A DNA stretch of 64,000 nt from Mesorhizobium escarrei (GCF_935825525.1 NZ_CAKXZT010000119.1:153120-217119); one strand, 5' to 3'; positions 46,780 through 55,619 are shown, numbered from the stretch's first letter. Notes: generated by a model from the sequence alone, not told the origin. Numbers and translations are program-made.

Positions 46780-47712
46780 ATGTCCTCATTGTTCCGCCGC
46801 GCGTCGCTCGCCAGCCTCGGCATGGCATTCGGGCTGTCGGCGCTGTCGCTGTCGCCAGCGATGGCGCAGGACACCGCGCCTGCCCAACCAGCCCCGGCCC
46901 AACCAGGTGCCCCCGCCCAACCGGCCGCGCCGGTCGATCCGAACGCCGTGGTCGCCACGATCAACGGCCAGAAGCTGACCGAGGCAGACCTTGCGCTTGC
47001 CGAAGGCGAGCTGTCGCAGCAGTTCGCGCAGATGCCGCCCGAACAGCGCCGCGCCGCGGCACTTTCGGCGGCGATCGAAATCAAGGTCATGGCCGCCCAG
47101 GCGGTCACCACCGGCCTCGACAAGGATCCCGACTTCCAGCGCCGCATGGCATTCCTGCAGCAGCGCGCCCTGCATGGCGAAATGGTCGAGAAGGATGTCG
47201 TCGGCAAGATCACCGATGCCGAGGTTCGCGCCCGCTACGACCAGGAAATCGCCAACACGCCGCCGGCCAACGAGGTGCATGCCCGTCACATCCTCGTGAA
47301 GACGAAGGAAGAGGCCGATGCGATCATCAAGCAGCTCGACGGCGGCGCCGATTTCCAGAAACTCGCCAACGAGCACACCAGCGATCCGAGCGGCAAGACC
47401 AGCGGCGGCGATCTCGGCTGGTTCGGACCCGGCCAGATGGTGCCGGAATTCGACAAGGCGGTCTTCGCGCTGGCGGTCGGCAAATACACCGAGCAGCCGG
47501 TGCAGTCGCAGTTCGGCTGGCACGTCATTCAAGTCGAGGACAAGCGCGCCAAGCAGCCGCCGGCCTTCGACCAGGTCAAGGACCAGGCCCGCCAGGCAGT
47601 CATCCGCGACAAATATATCGCGCTGGTCAAGTCGCTGCGCGCCGAGGCCAAGGTCGAAATCCCGGACGAGAAGCTGAAGAAGACGGTCGACGCGCTGGAA
47701 AACACCAAGTAG
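46780..47712 (+). CDS. Periplasmic peptidyl-prolyl isomerase (parvulin type)
   Basis: A 310-residue protein with a signal peptide (cut near MA-QDT). A Pro/Ala-rich linker (about residues 29-50) is followed by a SurA-like N-domain (about 55-140) and a parvulin PpiC domain (about 160-260), with HARHILVKTKEEADAIIKQL and GGDLGWFGPGQMVPEFDKAVFAL typical (in parts). It folds outer-membrane or periplasmic proteins after Sec export, fitting the divergent secA gene. Confidence 0.93.
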   Translation: MSSLFRRASLASLGMAFGLSALSLSPAMAQDTAPAQPAPAQPGAPAQPAAPVDPNAVVATINGQKLTEADLALAEGELSQQFAQMPPEQRRAAALSAAIEIKVMAAQAVTTGLDKDPDFQRRMAFLQQRALHGEMVEKDVVGKITDAEVRARYDQEIANTPPANEVHARHILVKTKEEADAIIKQLDGGADFQKLANEHTSDPSGKTSGGDLGWFGPGQMVPEFDKAVFALAVGKYTEQPVQSQFGWHVIQVEDKRAKQPPAFDQVKDQARQAVIRDKYIALVKSLRAEAKVEIPDEKLKKTVDALENTK

Positions 47713-47754
47713 TCTAGGGCGCCGTCGCATGTGATCGTGCCAATTAATTGTTGG

Positions 47755-47945
47755 CGCCGGCGCCGCCCCTCATCTGCCTGCCGGCATCTTCTCCCCGTAT
47801 AGTGACGGGGAGAAGGACAGCCTTCGCAAAGGATTTCGCCAATCTCCAGCGTTGCAGCAAACGTGCTGAGGTTGCGGTCAGCCCTTTCTCCCTGTCACTA
47901 TACGGGGAGAAATGCCCGGCAGGGCAATGAGGGGCAGCGCCGGCG
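47755..47945. repeat. Long inverted repeat, family L, copy 4
   Basis: The left part (GGCGCCGGCGCCGCCCCTCA, then CTTCTCCCCGTATAGTGACG) pairs with the right part (CCCTGTCACTATACGGGGAG, then GGGGCAGCGCCGGCG). The perfect inner stem CCCCGTATAGTGACGGGG lies in the left arm. It sits between the convergent parvulin and TetR genes. Confidence 0.85.
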
Positions 47946-47992
47946 TCATCAACTGATCGCCTGATGTACCCTACGGCAGGGGCCCTGTCGCC

Positions 47993-48643
47993 CTACCCGG
48001 TGACGCGACCGATGACGCGTCGACGCCCCCGCCGGACTGCCGCGGGGTCGACCGAGCCGTCAGCTTCTATGCCCTTCAACACATAGCCAACTGCCCTGCG
48101 CAGCGTCGTTTCGTCTGCGTCGAGGCGATTGGTCAAAAGATGCGTCCAGGCAAAAGAGGCGACCAGGTCGGCGACGAGCGTGGCATCGACGTCGGCCGCT
48201 ACTTCGCCTCTTGCCTTGGCGCGTTCGACCATCTGGCCGGTATGGGCATGGCGTCCTTTGGTGTATTCGGCAAGCACGGCGGCGACGGTTGCGTCCGACT
48301 GCGCCTCGGCGATCAGCGATCTGAAGATGCTGCCTGACGATGTTTCGCGCCAGTGCGAGAACAGGCTTTTGAGGAAGCCGACGAGATCGTCCTCGAGGTT
48401 GCCGGTGTCGGGATGGTCGACGCGCTTTAGCCGTTGATAGACGTCGAACAGCAAGGCGGCCTTGCTCGGCCACCAGCGATAGATTGTCGGCTTTCCCGCA
48501 CGCGCCCGCCGCGCCACCGCTTCGATCGAGAAGCCGGAATAACCGGCCTCGACCAGAACTGCCTCGGCGGCGTCGAGAATGGCGTCGGCGCTGTCGGGAT
48601 TGCGCCGCGCGCCGATCGACCTGCGCCCCGGATCCAGGCCCAT
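47993..48643 (-). CDS. TetR/AcrR-family repressor
   Basis: 216 residues from the ATG at 48643, with AGGGAAAACAGG just upstream; GTG 48685 would add 14 residues. The N-terminal helix-turn-helix is SIEAVARRARAGKPTIYRWWPSKAALLFDVY (in parts: SIEAVARRAR, KPTIYRWWPSK). The C-terminal effector domain is not classified. A palindromic site (48700-48718) upstream is the likely operator, so it probably represses itself; the other target is unknown. Confidence 0.9.
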   Translation of the reverse strand: MGLDPGRRSIGARRNPDSADAILDAAEAVLVEAGYSGFSIEAVARRARAGKPTIYRWWPSKAALLFDVYQRLKRVDHPDTGNLEDDLVGFLKSLFSHWRETSSGSIFRSLIAEAQSDATVAAVLAEYTKGRHAHTGQMVERAKARGEVAADVDATLVADLVASFAWTHLLTNRLDADETTLRRAVGYVLKGIEADGSVDPAAVRRGRRRVIGRVTG

Positions 48644-48699
48644 CCTGTTTTCCCTGCCCATGATTTTCGTCGGCAAATCGTACACGCTTTCTCGGCGAA

Positions 48700-48718
48700 A
48701 CGAAACGGCCCGTTTCGT
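48700..48718. promoter_or_regulatory. Perfect palindrome, candidate TetR operator
   Basis: ACGAAACGGCCCGTTTCGT: arms of 9 nt around one central C, 57 nt upstream of the TetR ATG. It has the form and place of a TetR autoregulatory operator. Confidence 0.6.
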
Positions 48719-48839
48719 GCGACTGAGCGTGTCGTTCCGATGAGAAAGGCATTTGCCCGACCATCAAACGCCCTTGCGCCGGCGCCCGCTATCGGGCAAA
48801 CCGGCGTTCCCCTTGCGTTTTTCCCGCCCGAGGTCCTTC

Positions 48840-50081
48840 ATGTCAGCCACGATTTCGCCGCTCGCGCCGAAGAAATATCCTGAAATGCCTGACATCGAGG
48901 GCGTCCGCATTGCCACCGCCGAGGCCGGGATAAAGTACAAGAACCGGACCGACCTGCTGACCATGGTCTTCGATGCCGGCACCACGGTCGCCGGCGTGTT
49001 CACCAAGTCGAAATGCCCGTCGGCGCCGGTAGATTTCTGCCGGCAGAATCTCGGGCAGGGCAAGGCGCGCGTTCTGGTCGTCAATTCCGGCAATGCCAAT
49101 GCCTTCACCGGCAACAAGGGCCGAGCTTCCACGGCAATGACCGGCGAGGCTGCAGCCAAGGCTGCCGGCTGCACGCCGGACGAGGTGTTTCTGGCCTCGA
49201 CCGGTGTCATCGGCGAGCCGCTGGATGCCGGCAAGTTCGGCCATCTGCTCGCCGGACTGGTCAAGGACGGCAGGCCGGATCTGTGGACCGAAGCCGCCAA
49301 GGCGATCATGACCACCGACACCTATCCGAAACTGGCGACCGCGACGGTAAAACTCGGCGGCGCCGACGTCAGCATCAACGGCATTGCCAAGGGAGCCGGC
49401 ATGATCGCGCCCGACATGGCGACGATGCTCTCCTTCATCGCCACCGACGCGCCTATCGCAGCCCCCGTGCTGCAGGATCTTTTGTCGCGCGGCACCGCCA
49501 AGACCTTCAATGCGGTCACCGTCGACAGCGACACCTCGACCAGCGACACGCTGCTGATGTTCGCCACCGGCACGGCCGCCCGGCGCGGCGCCCCTGATAT
49601 CACGAATGCCGGCGATGCGCGCCTCGGCGCCTTCCGCCGCGCCCTCGGCAAGGTGCTGAAAGCGCTGGCGCTGCAAGTTGTGCGCGACGGCGAGGGCGCG
49701 CGCAAGCAGGTCGAGGTCACCGTCACCGGGGCGAAATCGGCCCGCTCGGCCAAGCGCATCGCGCTGTCGATCGCCAACTCGCCGCTGGTCAAGACGGCGG
49801 TCGCCGGCGAGGACGCCAATTGGGGCCGCGTCGTCATGGCCGTCGGCAAGGCCGGCGAACCGGCCGACCGCGACCTTCTGTCGATCTGGTTCGGCGACAT
49901 CAGGCTGGCGCATCAGGGCGAGCGCGACGCCGCCTACTCCGAGGAGGCGACATCGGCCTACATGAAGCGCGACGAGATCCGCATCCGTGCCGATATTGGC
50001 ATCGGCCGCGGCAAGGCGACGGTGTGGACTTGCGACCTCACCAAGGAGTATGTCGCCATCAACGGCGATTATCGGAGCTGA
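48840..50081 (+). CDS. argJ: Bifunctional ornithine acetyltransferase / N-acetylglutamate synthase
   Basis: 413 residues from the ATG at 48840. In arginine synthesis it moves the acetyl group from N-acetylornithine to glutamate and can also acetylate glutamate from acetyl-CoA. It self-cleaves before the nucleophilic Thr of APDMATML (about residue 197-204). [19 protein letters not shown] and [14 protein letters not shown] are family-typical. It starts the argJ-GNAT-mutT operon. Confidence 0.96.
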   Translation: MSATISPLAPKKYPEMPDIEGVRIATAEAGIKYKNRTDLLTMVFDAGTTVAGVFTKSKCPSAPVDFCRQNLGQGKARVLVVNSGNANAFTGNKGRASTAMTGEAAAKAAGCTPDEVFLASTGVIGEPLDAGKFGHLLAGLVKDGRPDLWTEAAKAIMTTDTYPKLATATVKLGGADVSINGIAKGAGMIAPDMATMLSFIATDAPIAAPVLQDLLSRGTAKTFNAVTVDSDTSTSDTLLMFATGTAARRGAPDITNAGDARLGAFRRALGKVLKALALQVVRDGEGARKQVEVTVTGAKSARSAKRIALSIANSPLVKTAVAGEDANWGRVVMAVGKAGEPADRDLLSIWFGDIRLAHQGERDAAYSEEATSAYMKRDEIRIRADIGIGRGKATVWTCDLTKEYVAINGDYRS

Positions 50082-50860
50082 TGGCATTGGTTTCCAGACA
50101 TCCGGCAAGCGTGCTTGCGATCGTGCGCCGCTACGAGGCGGCCGGCTTTCGCGCCTGGCCGGCGGCGGCCGTCCATTATGACGGCACCTGGGTGGTGCGG
50201 CTGACGGCGGGCCATCCTGCCAAGCGGCTGAATTCGGTCAACCCGCTCGATCCGGGCGACATCCAGCACATTGCCGAGCGCATCGGCCGCGCCAGCCGTC
50301 GTTTCGACGCCTATGGCCGGCCGCTGACCTTCCGCATTTCGCCGCTGTCGGGGCCGATCCTCTCCAAACATCTCGACAGCGACGGCTGGAGCACATTCGA
50401 CGAATCGCTGGTCATGCGGCTGCCGCTGGCGGACGCCCAGCTCGATGCCGCCATGGACCAGATCCCGCTGAAGGACATCAGCCGCTTCATCGGCGCGGCG
50501 CTCAAGGTAAGCGGCTCGGATGTGTCGCTGCGGCCGGGCCTGTCGGAGATCATCGGCGCCATCCAGCCGGAGGCCGGGCTGTTCGCGCTCGAAGACGGCA
50601 CCGAACCGCTGGCGACGCTGATCTGCGTCCATGATGGCGATCTTGCCGGGCTGTTCGAGGTCGCCACCGACAGATCGGTGCGCAACCAGGGCCATGGCCG
50701 CCACCTCATCCTGTCGGCGCTGAAATGGGCACGGCTGCGCGGCGCCCGGGAAGCCTGGCTGCAGGTCGAGGCCGACAATGCGCCGGCGCTGGCGCTCTAT
50801 CGTTCGCTCGGGTTCGACGAAGTCTATCGTTACCATTATCGCCGGCCGCCCGGCGCATGA
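50081..50860 (+). CDS. GNAT-family N-acetyltransferase
   Basis: 259 residues from ATG 50081, which overlaps the argJ stop by one base (TGATG). The C-terminal GNAT fold (about residues 140-255) has the acetyl-CoA loop RNQGHGRHLILSALKWA and the family end AWLQVEADNAPALALYRSLGF. The N-terminal half is a less conserved domain. The conserved argJ-GNAT-mutT order is known in rhizobia, but its acetyl acceptor is not. Confidence 0.9.
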   Translation: MALVSRHPASVLAIVRRYEAAGFRAWPAAAVHYDGTWVVRLTAGHPAKRLNSVNPLDPGDIQHIAERIGRASRRFDAYGRPLTFRISPLSGPILSKHLDSDGWSTFDESLVMRLPLADAQLDAAMDQIPLKDISRFIGAALKVSGSDVSLRPGLSEIIGAIQPEAGLFALEDGTEPLATLICVHDGDLAGLFEVATDRSVRNQGHGRHLILSALKWARLRGAREAWLQVEADNAPALALYRSLGFDEVYRYHYRRPPGA

Positions 50861-51279
50861 CTGGCGTAAACCCTGTCGGCAAGCGCCTGCTCCTGGTCGC
50901 AGCCTGCGCGCTGGTCGATACCGACGGCCGCGTGCTTCTGGCGCAGCGCCCCGAAGGCAAGCAACTGGCCGGCCTGTGGGAATTTCCGGGCGGCAAGGTC
51001 GAGCCCGGCGAGACCCCGGAAGAATGCCTGATCCGCGAGTTGTACGAGGAGGTCGGCATCGAAACCGATATTCCCTGCCTGGCGCCGTTCACCTTCGCCA
51101 GCCATTCCTACGATGATTTTCACCTGCTGATGCCGCTGTTCGTCTGCCGTCGCTTCCGCGGCATAGCGCAGCCGAAGGAGGGGCAGGTGCTGAAATGGGT
51201 GCGGCCGCGCCAGATGCGCGATTTTCCGATGCCGCCGGCCGACGCGCCGCTGATCCAGTTTCTCATCGATCTTCTGTAA
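50857..51279 (+). CDS. mutT: 8-oxo-dGTP diphosphatase (MutT)
   Basis: 140 residues from ATG 50857, overlapping the upstream stop (ATGA). The Nudix box is GGKVEPGETPEECLIRELYEEVGI, given here in parts: GGKVEPGETPEECL and RELYEEVGI, fitting GX5EX7REUXEEXGU. The LAQRPEGKQLAGLWEFPGG segment is typical of MutT. It hydrolyses oxidised nucleotides to avoid A:T to C:G mutation. Last gene of the argJ operon. Confidence 0.94.
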   Translation: MTGVNPVGKRLLLVAACALVDTDGRVLLAQRPEGKQLAGLWEFPGGKVEPGETPEECLIRELYEEVGIETDIPCLAPFTFASHSYDDFHLLMPLFVCRRFRGIAQPKEGQVLKWVRPRQMRDFPMPPADAPLIQFLIDLL

Positions 51280-51298
51280 TCGTGCCGTCACTGCCCGA

Positions 51299-51312
51299 TT
51301 AAACAGCGTTAA
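51299..51312 (+). promoter_or_regulatory. TTAA-N6-TTAA element upstream of small TM protein gene
   Basis: TTAAACAGCGTTAA, close to the CtrA consensus but with a 6-nt instead of 7-nt spacer. A second TTAA-N6-TTAA lies before the flp gene (51776-51789). Weak evidence for CtrA. Confidence 0.3.
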
Positions 51313-51395
51313 TGGAAGATTTATCTCGCTGTGAAAAATTGAGGCGTGGAAATCGTGGGAAGGCCGTGTTCAGGCCTTCGCCGGAGGGCAGTTGC

Positions 51396-51731
51396 ATGAG
51401 CCTCGACAGGGACTGGGATTCGATCCGACCCGACCGCAGCTTCAGCGCTGTCCATGCCGGCATGGGAATATTGCGAATCACGCTTTTGTTCGGCTCGGCC
51501 GCGGTGGCGCTGGCCTTGATCGCGACGCCCCTCCTCGACAGCCGGATGCGATCCGGCCGCGACGATTTTGCCGGCGGCCTCGACAGGATGAGCACGGGGT
51601 CGGTCGGGAGCACAGGCACGGGCTCGACCGGCCGTCGTGAGACCTACACGCTTCGCAGGAGCGTGCTGCAGCCGCTGCCCACTTCGATCTGCGTGATACG
51701 CGACAATGGCCAGCGCAGCGGCGACTGCTGA
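51396..51731 (+). CDS. Small single-TM protein of unknown function
   Basis: 111 residues from ATG 51396, with GGAGGG upstream. One TM (about residues 24-44, MGILRITLLFGSAAVALALI), a Gly/Ser/Thr-rich stretch (GSVGSTGTGSTG), then a short basic C-terminus with two Cys. Such a protein upstream of Flp pilin genes is seen in several rhizobia but has no named function. Confidence 0.7.
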   Translation: MSLDRDWDSIRPDRSFSAVHAGMGILRITLLFGSAAVALALIATPLLDSRMRSGRDDFAGGLDRMSTGSVGSTGTGSTGRRETYTLRRSVLQPLPTSICVIRDNGQRSGDC

Positions 51732-51757
51732 CACCGGCCAAAGCGGTGCTTTCATCG

Positions 51758-51793
51758 CCTGTTAAGCCTGTGTCATTAACCTTTCTTAACAGG
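51758..51793. promoter_or_regulatory. Inverted repeat upstream of flp pilin gene
   Basis: CCTGTTAAG (51758-51766) and CTTAACAGG (51785-51793), perfect 9-nt arms, 18-nt spacing, containing the TTAA-N6-TTAA element. It could be an operator or an end-of-transcript hairpin for the preceding gene. Confidence 0.45.
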
Positions 51794-51829
51794 TCCGCGC
51801 TAGGGTTCCGGCAAGCGGGATCGACGGCC

Positions 51830-52009
51830 ATGAAAACATTGCTGCAACGATTTTGGGAAGACAAGACCGGCGCGACGGCTGTCGAATATGGGCTGATCGT
51901 GGCCGTGCTGTCGCTTACCATCGTAGGCGGTGTCGGCAAGGCCGCCGACGCAATCACGTGGCTGTTCAGCGACAATTCCAGCAAGCTTGTGAACGCTTTC
52001 GCGAAGTGA
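51830..52009 (+). CDS. Flp-type (type IVb) pilin
   Basis: 59 residues from ATG 51830. The prepilin peptidase site is G-ATAVEYGLI with Glu at +5 and Tyr at +6, followed by a hydrophobic helix (about residues 20-40). It is the subunit of Flp/Tad pili. No tad/cpa assembly genes are in the window, so this pilin is an orphan copy here or is assembled by machinery elsewhere. Confidence 0.92.
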   Translation: MKTLLQRFWEDKTGATAVEYGLIVAVLSLTIVGGVGKAADAITWLFSDNSSKLVNAFAK

Positions 52010-52042
52010 TCACGACCGGCCACCGGGACCCGTGGCATCGGG

Positions 52043-52930
52043 TCAACGCCCGCCGGGGTTTTCCAGGATTGTCTTCAGCGATATTTTCGCCGAGCCCGGC
52101 TTCAGCGGTTTTTGCTGCGAGACGTCGGGCGCCCAGCCTGACATCCAGACGATCGGAAAACTCGCCCTGACGCGGCCATCGGCATCCGAAAATTGTTCGT
52201 CATAGATCTCGGCGGCGCGGGCAAACAGCTTTCGTGTGGCCGGTCGCCTGCTGCGGTCGATCAGAGCGCTGGTCTCGCCCATCGCACGCAGGTCTGCCAT
52301 CAGGCCGAACAGGGAATCGTAGCGCACCGTCACCGTCTCGACGTCGGCGACGGGCAAGGCCAGGCCGGCGCGTTGCAAAAGCGCGCCGGCGTCGCGCACG
52401 TCGGTGAACGGGATGACGCGCGGGCTGGCGCCGCCATAAAACTCGGTCTCGGCGGCGAGCAGGCATTCGCGCAGCTCGGAAAGCGTGCCGGCGCCGGCAA
52501 ATGCGCCGAGGAAAAGACCGTCCGGCTTCAGAGCGCGGCGGATCTGCACCAGCATGCCGGGAATGTCGTTCATTGCCTGAAGCGACAAAAGCGACACGGC
52601 GAGGTCGAGGCTTTCCGGCTCGAACGGCACGGTCTCCAGCGGCGCCACCAGTCCCGCGGCATCGCCCCCCGCTCCATCGCCCAGGAACGCCGCATCCGCC
52701 TCGACGCGCACGATGTCCGCCACCTTGCCGCTTGTCGCGAGCACGTCGACTGCCGCCGACGTCTGGCAAAACAGGACGGCCGCCCTGTCGAATTTGCGTT
52801 CCACCGCGCCCAGCCGCTCGGCAAGCTCCTCGGCCGCCCGCCGCATCAGGAAATCCGCACCGGCAGCCGGTCTGGCGAGCGCCCGGCGCTTGTGCGCCAG
52901 CCAGAGAGAGGTATCGACTATGGGCTGCAA
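52043..52930 (-). CDS. Methyltransferase-like protein (SAM-dependent family)
   Basis: 295 residues from TTG 52930; a longer frame starts at 52996, within the neighbouring comF leader. The fold fits class I methyltransferases of the NDUFAF5 type found next to comF in rhizobia, with ALKPDGLFLGAFAGAGTLSELR and DLAVSLLSLQAMNDIPGML in the usual places. The glycine-rich SAM motif I (E/DxGxGxG) is not clearly visible, so activity is not proved. Confidence 0.75.
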   Translation of the reverse strand: MQPIVDTSLWLAHKRRALARPAAGADFLMRRAAEELAERLGAVERKFDRAAVLFCQTSAAVDVLATSGKVADIVRVEADAAFLGDGAGGDAAGLVAPLETVPFEPESLDLAVSLLSLQAMNDIPGMLVQIRRALKPDGLFLGAFAGAGTLSELRECLLAAETEFYGGASPRVIPFTDVRDAGALLQRAGLALPVADVETVTVRYDSLFGLMADLRAMGETSALIDRSRRPATRKLFARAAEIYDEQFSDADGRVRASFPIVWMSGWAPDVSQQKPLKPGSAKISLKTILENPGGR

Positions 52931-52983
52931 CTTACGGTTCCTGGTTTGCGCACTCTGATATAGGGCGGCGGAGAAAGAACCAC

Positions 52984-53769
52984 GTGGCCGATCCAATGCC
53001 GGATATCAAGAGTATTGCTCGAAAGGCGTTGGACTGGCCGGCGCGCATCCTGTTTCCGCCGGTTTGCGCCGGCTGCCGGCGGCATGTCTCGCAGCCCGGC
53101 GTGCTGTGCGGCGCCTGCTGGCCGAAGCTCAGGCTTCTGGAGCGGCCATGGTGCCCGGTGATGTGCACGCCGTTCACCCATCACATGGGCGAGGGGTTCC
53201 TGTCGGCCGAGGCGATCGCCGACCGGCCGCCCTTCGAGCGCGCACGGGCTGCGGTCGCTTACTCCGGTGTCGCCCGCCAGATGGTGCAGGGGCTGAAGTA
53301 CCAGGATCGCACCGATCTGGCGCCGTGGATGGCGCGCTGGATGCTGCGCGCCGGTGCCGAACTGATCGAGGAAGCCGATGTGGTGGTGCCGGTGCCGCTG
53401 CACTGGCGGCGCTTTTTCAGGCGCCAGTTCAATCAGTCGGCGGAACTGGCAAGGGCGGTATCGCAGCTTGGCGGCCTGCCTTTTGCGCCCTCCGCGGTCA
53501 GGCGCGTCAAACTCACCCGCCAGCAGGTCGGGCTGGAGCGGCGGGAACGCGAGGAGAATGTGCGTGCCGCCTTCAGAGTGCCGGAGGAGGCCGAGATCGA
53601 GATCGCCGGCCACCGGGTGCTCCTGATCGACGATGTCTATACCACCGGCGCCACTGTCCGCGCGGTCGCCAGGGCGCTGAAGAAGGGCGGTGCCGGGACG
53701 GTCGACGTGCTGACCTTTGCGCGCGTGCTGCCAGGGGACTTTCGGGCCGACGAGTCCGCGACTATATAG
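52984..53769 (+). CDS. comF: ComF-family phosphoribosyltransferase-like protein
   Basis: 261 residues from GTG 52984, with GGCGGAGAAAG upstream (ATG 52996 is another choice). The N-terminal zinc finger is CAGCRRHVSQPGVLCGACW; the C-terminal PRT-like domain has the PRPP loop VLLIDDVYTTGATV. ComF is linked to DNA uptake in competent bacteria but is present in many others. It is divergent from the methyltransferase-like gene and leads into grxC, nitrilase and DUF1178. Confidence 0.9.
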   Translation: MADPMPDIKSIARKALDWPARILFPPVCAGCRRHVSQPGVLCGACWPKLRLLERPWCPVMCTPFTHHMGEGFLSAEAIADRPPFERARAAVAYSGVARQMVQGLKYQDRTDLAPWMARWMLRAGAELIEEADVVVPVPLHWRRFFRRQFNQSAELARAVSQLGGLPFAPSAVRRVKLTRQQVGLERREREENVRAAFRVPEEAEIEIAGHRVLLIDDVYTTGATVRAVARALKKGGAGTVDVLTFARVLPGDFRADESATI

Positions 53770-53791
53770 ACTCTGCGACTATATAGACTTG
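53758..53791 (+). repeat. 17-bp tandem duplication across the comF stop
   Basis: GCGACTATATAGACTCT (53758-53774) is followed by GCGACTATATAGACTTG (53775-53791). The first copy contains the comF stop codon TAG. The second copy lies in the comF-grxC gap. Confidence 0.85.
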
Positions 53792-53813
53792 GGAAAGGCA
53801 GGATTGCTGACCG

Positions 53814-54092
53814 ATGGTCGACGTGACGATCTATACACGGATGATGTGCGGCTATTGCACGGCGGCCAAGCGGCTGCTCGAGCGCAAGGGTGTCGCCTAC
53901 ACCGAGCACGACGCCTCCTTCTCGCCGGACCTGCGCCGGGAAATGATTTCCCGCGCGAACGGCCGCTCGACCTTTCCGCAAATATTCATCGGCGACACCC
54001 ATGTCGGCGGCTGCGACGATCTCCATGAACTGGAGGCGGAGGGCCGGCTGGACCGCCTGCTCGCCAATGGCTCGACGAATTTGAGGACATGA
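53814..54092 (+). CDS. grxC: Glutaredoxin 3
   Basis: A 92-residue glutaredoxin. The active site is CGYC (MMCGYCTAAK) instead of CPYC of E. coli Grx3, as common in rhizobia. TFPQIFIGDTHVGGCDDL holds the cis-Pro and the glutathione-binding GG-D. It reduces disulfides with glutathione. It overlaps the next gene by 4 nt (ATGA). Confidence 0.93.
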   Translation: MVDVTIYTRMMCGYCTAAKRLLERKGVAYTEHDASFSPDLRREMISRANGRSTFPQIFIGDTHVGGCDDLHELEAEGRLDRLLANGSTNLRT

Positions 54093-54976
54093 CGATGGGT
54101 GCTTTCAAGGTGGCGGCGATCCAGATGCGTTCGGGCACCAGCCCGGAGCGCAACGCGGCCGATCTGGAACGGCTGGTGCGCGAGGCCGCGGGCCAGGGTG
54201 CGACCTATATCCAGTCACCGGAAATGACCGGTGCGCTGGTCCGCGACAGCCAAGCGCGGGCCGCCGCCTTCACGGCCGAGGACAAGGACATCATCGTCTC
54301 GACCTCGCGCAAGCTGGCGAAAGACCTTGGCATCTTCCTGCATATCGGCTCGACCGCCATCCTGCGCGCCGACGGCAAGCTCGCCAACCGCGCGCTTCTG
54401 TTCGGGCCGGATGGCGCCACGATTGCCACCTACGATAAGATCCACATGTTCGACGTCGATCTCGATAATAGCGAGAGCTGGCGCGAATCCGCCGCCTACG
54501 AGCCCGGCACCGAGGCCGTCGTCACCGAGATCAGCGGCGCCGGGATCGATGGTGCGAGACTGGGTTTCGCCGTCTGCTACGACCTGCGCTTTCCGCAGCT
54601 CTTCCGCGCCGAGGCGCTGGCCGGCGCCGACCTGCTTTCGGTGCCCGCTGCCTTCACCCGCCAGACCGGCGAGGCGCACTGGCATGTGCTGCTGCGGGCT
54701 CGCGCCATCGAGAACGGCGCCTATGTCGTCGCCGCGGCGCAAGGCGGACTGCACGAGGACGGCCGCGAGACCTATGGCCATTCGCTGATCGTCGATCCGT
54801 GGGGTCGCATCGTCGCCGAAGCAGCACATGACGAACCGGCGGTGATCGTCGCCGAGATCGACCCGGCGCAGTCGGCCGCCGCGCGCAAGAAAATCCCGAA
54901 CCTAAGGAATGCGCGGGATTTTGCCGTAAACGGCGGACAGGCTGAGGCGCTGCCGCTCAGGAGTGCAGCATCTTGA
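54089..54976 (+). CDS. Carbon-nitrogen hydrolase (nitrilase superfamily)
   Basis: A 295-residue hydrolase. Catalytic triad candidates are Glu in SPEMTGAL, Lys in YDKIHMFD and Cys in AVCYDLRFP. The length and the C-terminal LIVDPWGRIVAEA fit the Nit2/NIT1-like branch, which repairs deaminated glutathione or acts as an omega-amidase; the substrate is not certain. ATG 54095 (two codons in) has a better spaced GAGG. It lies between grxC and DUF1178 genes in a tight operon. Confidence 0.93.
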   Translation: MTMGAFKVAAIQMRSGTSPERNAADLERLVREAAGQGATYIQSPEMTGALVRDSQARAAAFTAEDKDIIVSTSRKLAKDLGIFLHIGSTAILRADGKLANRALLFGPDGATIATYDKIHMFDVDLDNSESWRESAAYEPGTEAVVTEISGAGIDGARLGFAVCYDLRFPQLFRAEALAGADLLSVPAAFTRQTGEAHWHVLLRARAIENGAYVVAAAQGGLHEDGRETYGHSLIVDPWGRIVAEAAHDEPAVIVAEIDPAQSAAARKKIPNLRNARDFAVNGGQAEALPLRSAAS

Positions 54977-55398
54977 TCCGGTTTTCCCTGATCTGCGAGC
55001 ACGAGCACGAATTCGAGGGCTGGTTTCGCAGCAACGACGATTTCGATACCCAGAAGAAGCGTGGCTTCGTCGATTGCCCGACCTGCGGCTCGCACAGGGT
55101 CGAGAAGGCGTTGATGGCACCGGCCGTCTCCACCGGGCGCAGCCGAGAAAAGATCGCGCTCGCCATGGGCGAGGCCCAGAAGCAGGCGCTGGCGCAATTG
55201 AAGGCGATGGCCGAGAAGGTGCGCGAGAACGCCGACTATGTCGGCGACAAGTTTGCCGAGGAAGCCCGCAAGATCCATTTCGGCGAGAGCGATCCGCGCG
55301 GCATCTATGGCGAGGCGACACTGGAGGAGGCCAAGAGCCTGGCCGAGGACGGCGTCGAATTCATGCCGGTGCCGGTATTCCCGGAGGATCGTAACTGA
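54973..55398 (+). CDS. DUF1178-family protein
   Basis: 141 residues from TTG 54973, overlapping the nitrilase stop (TTGA). The N-terminal zinc-finger-like part has CEHEHEFEGWF and CPTCGSHRVEKALMAPAVSTGR (parts shown: CPTCGSHRVEKALMAP). The rest is helical and charged. It always follows nitrilase/grxC in Alphaproteobacteria, but the role is unknown. Confidence 0.9.
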   Translation: MIRFSLICEHEHEFEGWFRSNDDFDTQKKRGFVDCPTCGSHRVEKALMAPAVSTGRSREKIALAMGEAQKQALAQLKAMAEKVRENADYVGDKFAEEARKIHFGESDPRGIYGEATLEEAKSLAEDGVEFMPVPVFPEDRN

Positions 55399-55619
55399 CA
55401 GACTGGTGTGACGGTTGGTACCGGGAAGGGATTCCGCTTCGACCCGTTGCAGTCCTTGGACCATGTCGCACAATCGATTTATGCGAACGTTGCAAAAATC
55501 GGGCGCTAAACTGTCGCTTTAATCGGGATTTCGCGACAGTCGCAAAATCTGCATAGCTGCCGCGTCGCAAAATCCTAAAACCGATGTTAGCCCACGAGCG
55601 GATAAAGGGTTGCGTCCAA

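Noticed and set aside
47755..47945. CRISPR-like repeat structure
   Set aside because: It is a single inverted repeat pair, not regularly spaced direct repeats; no cas gene is present.
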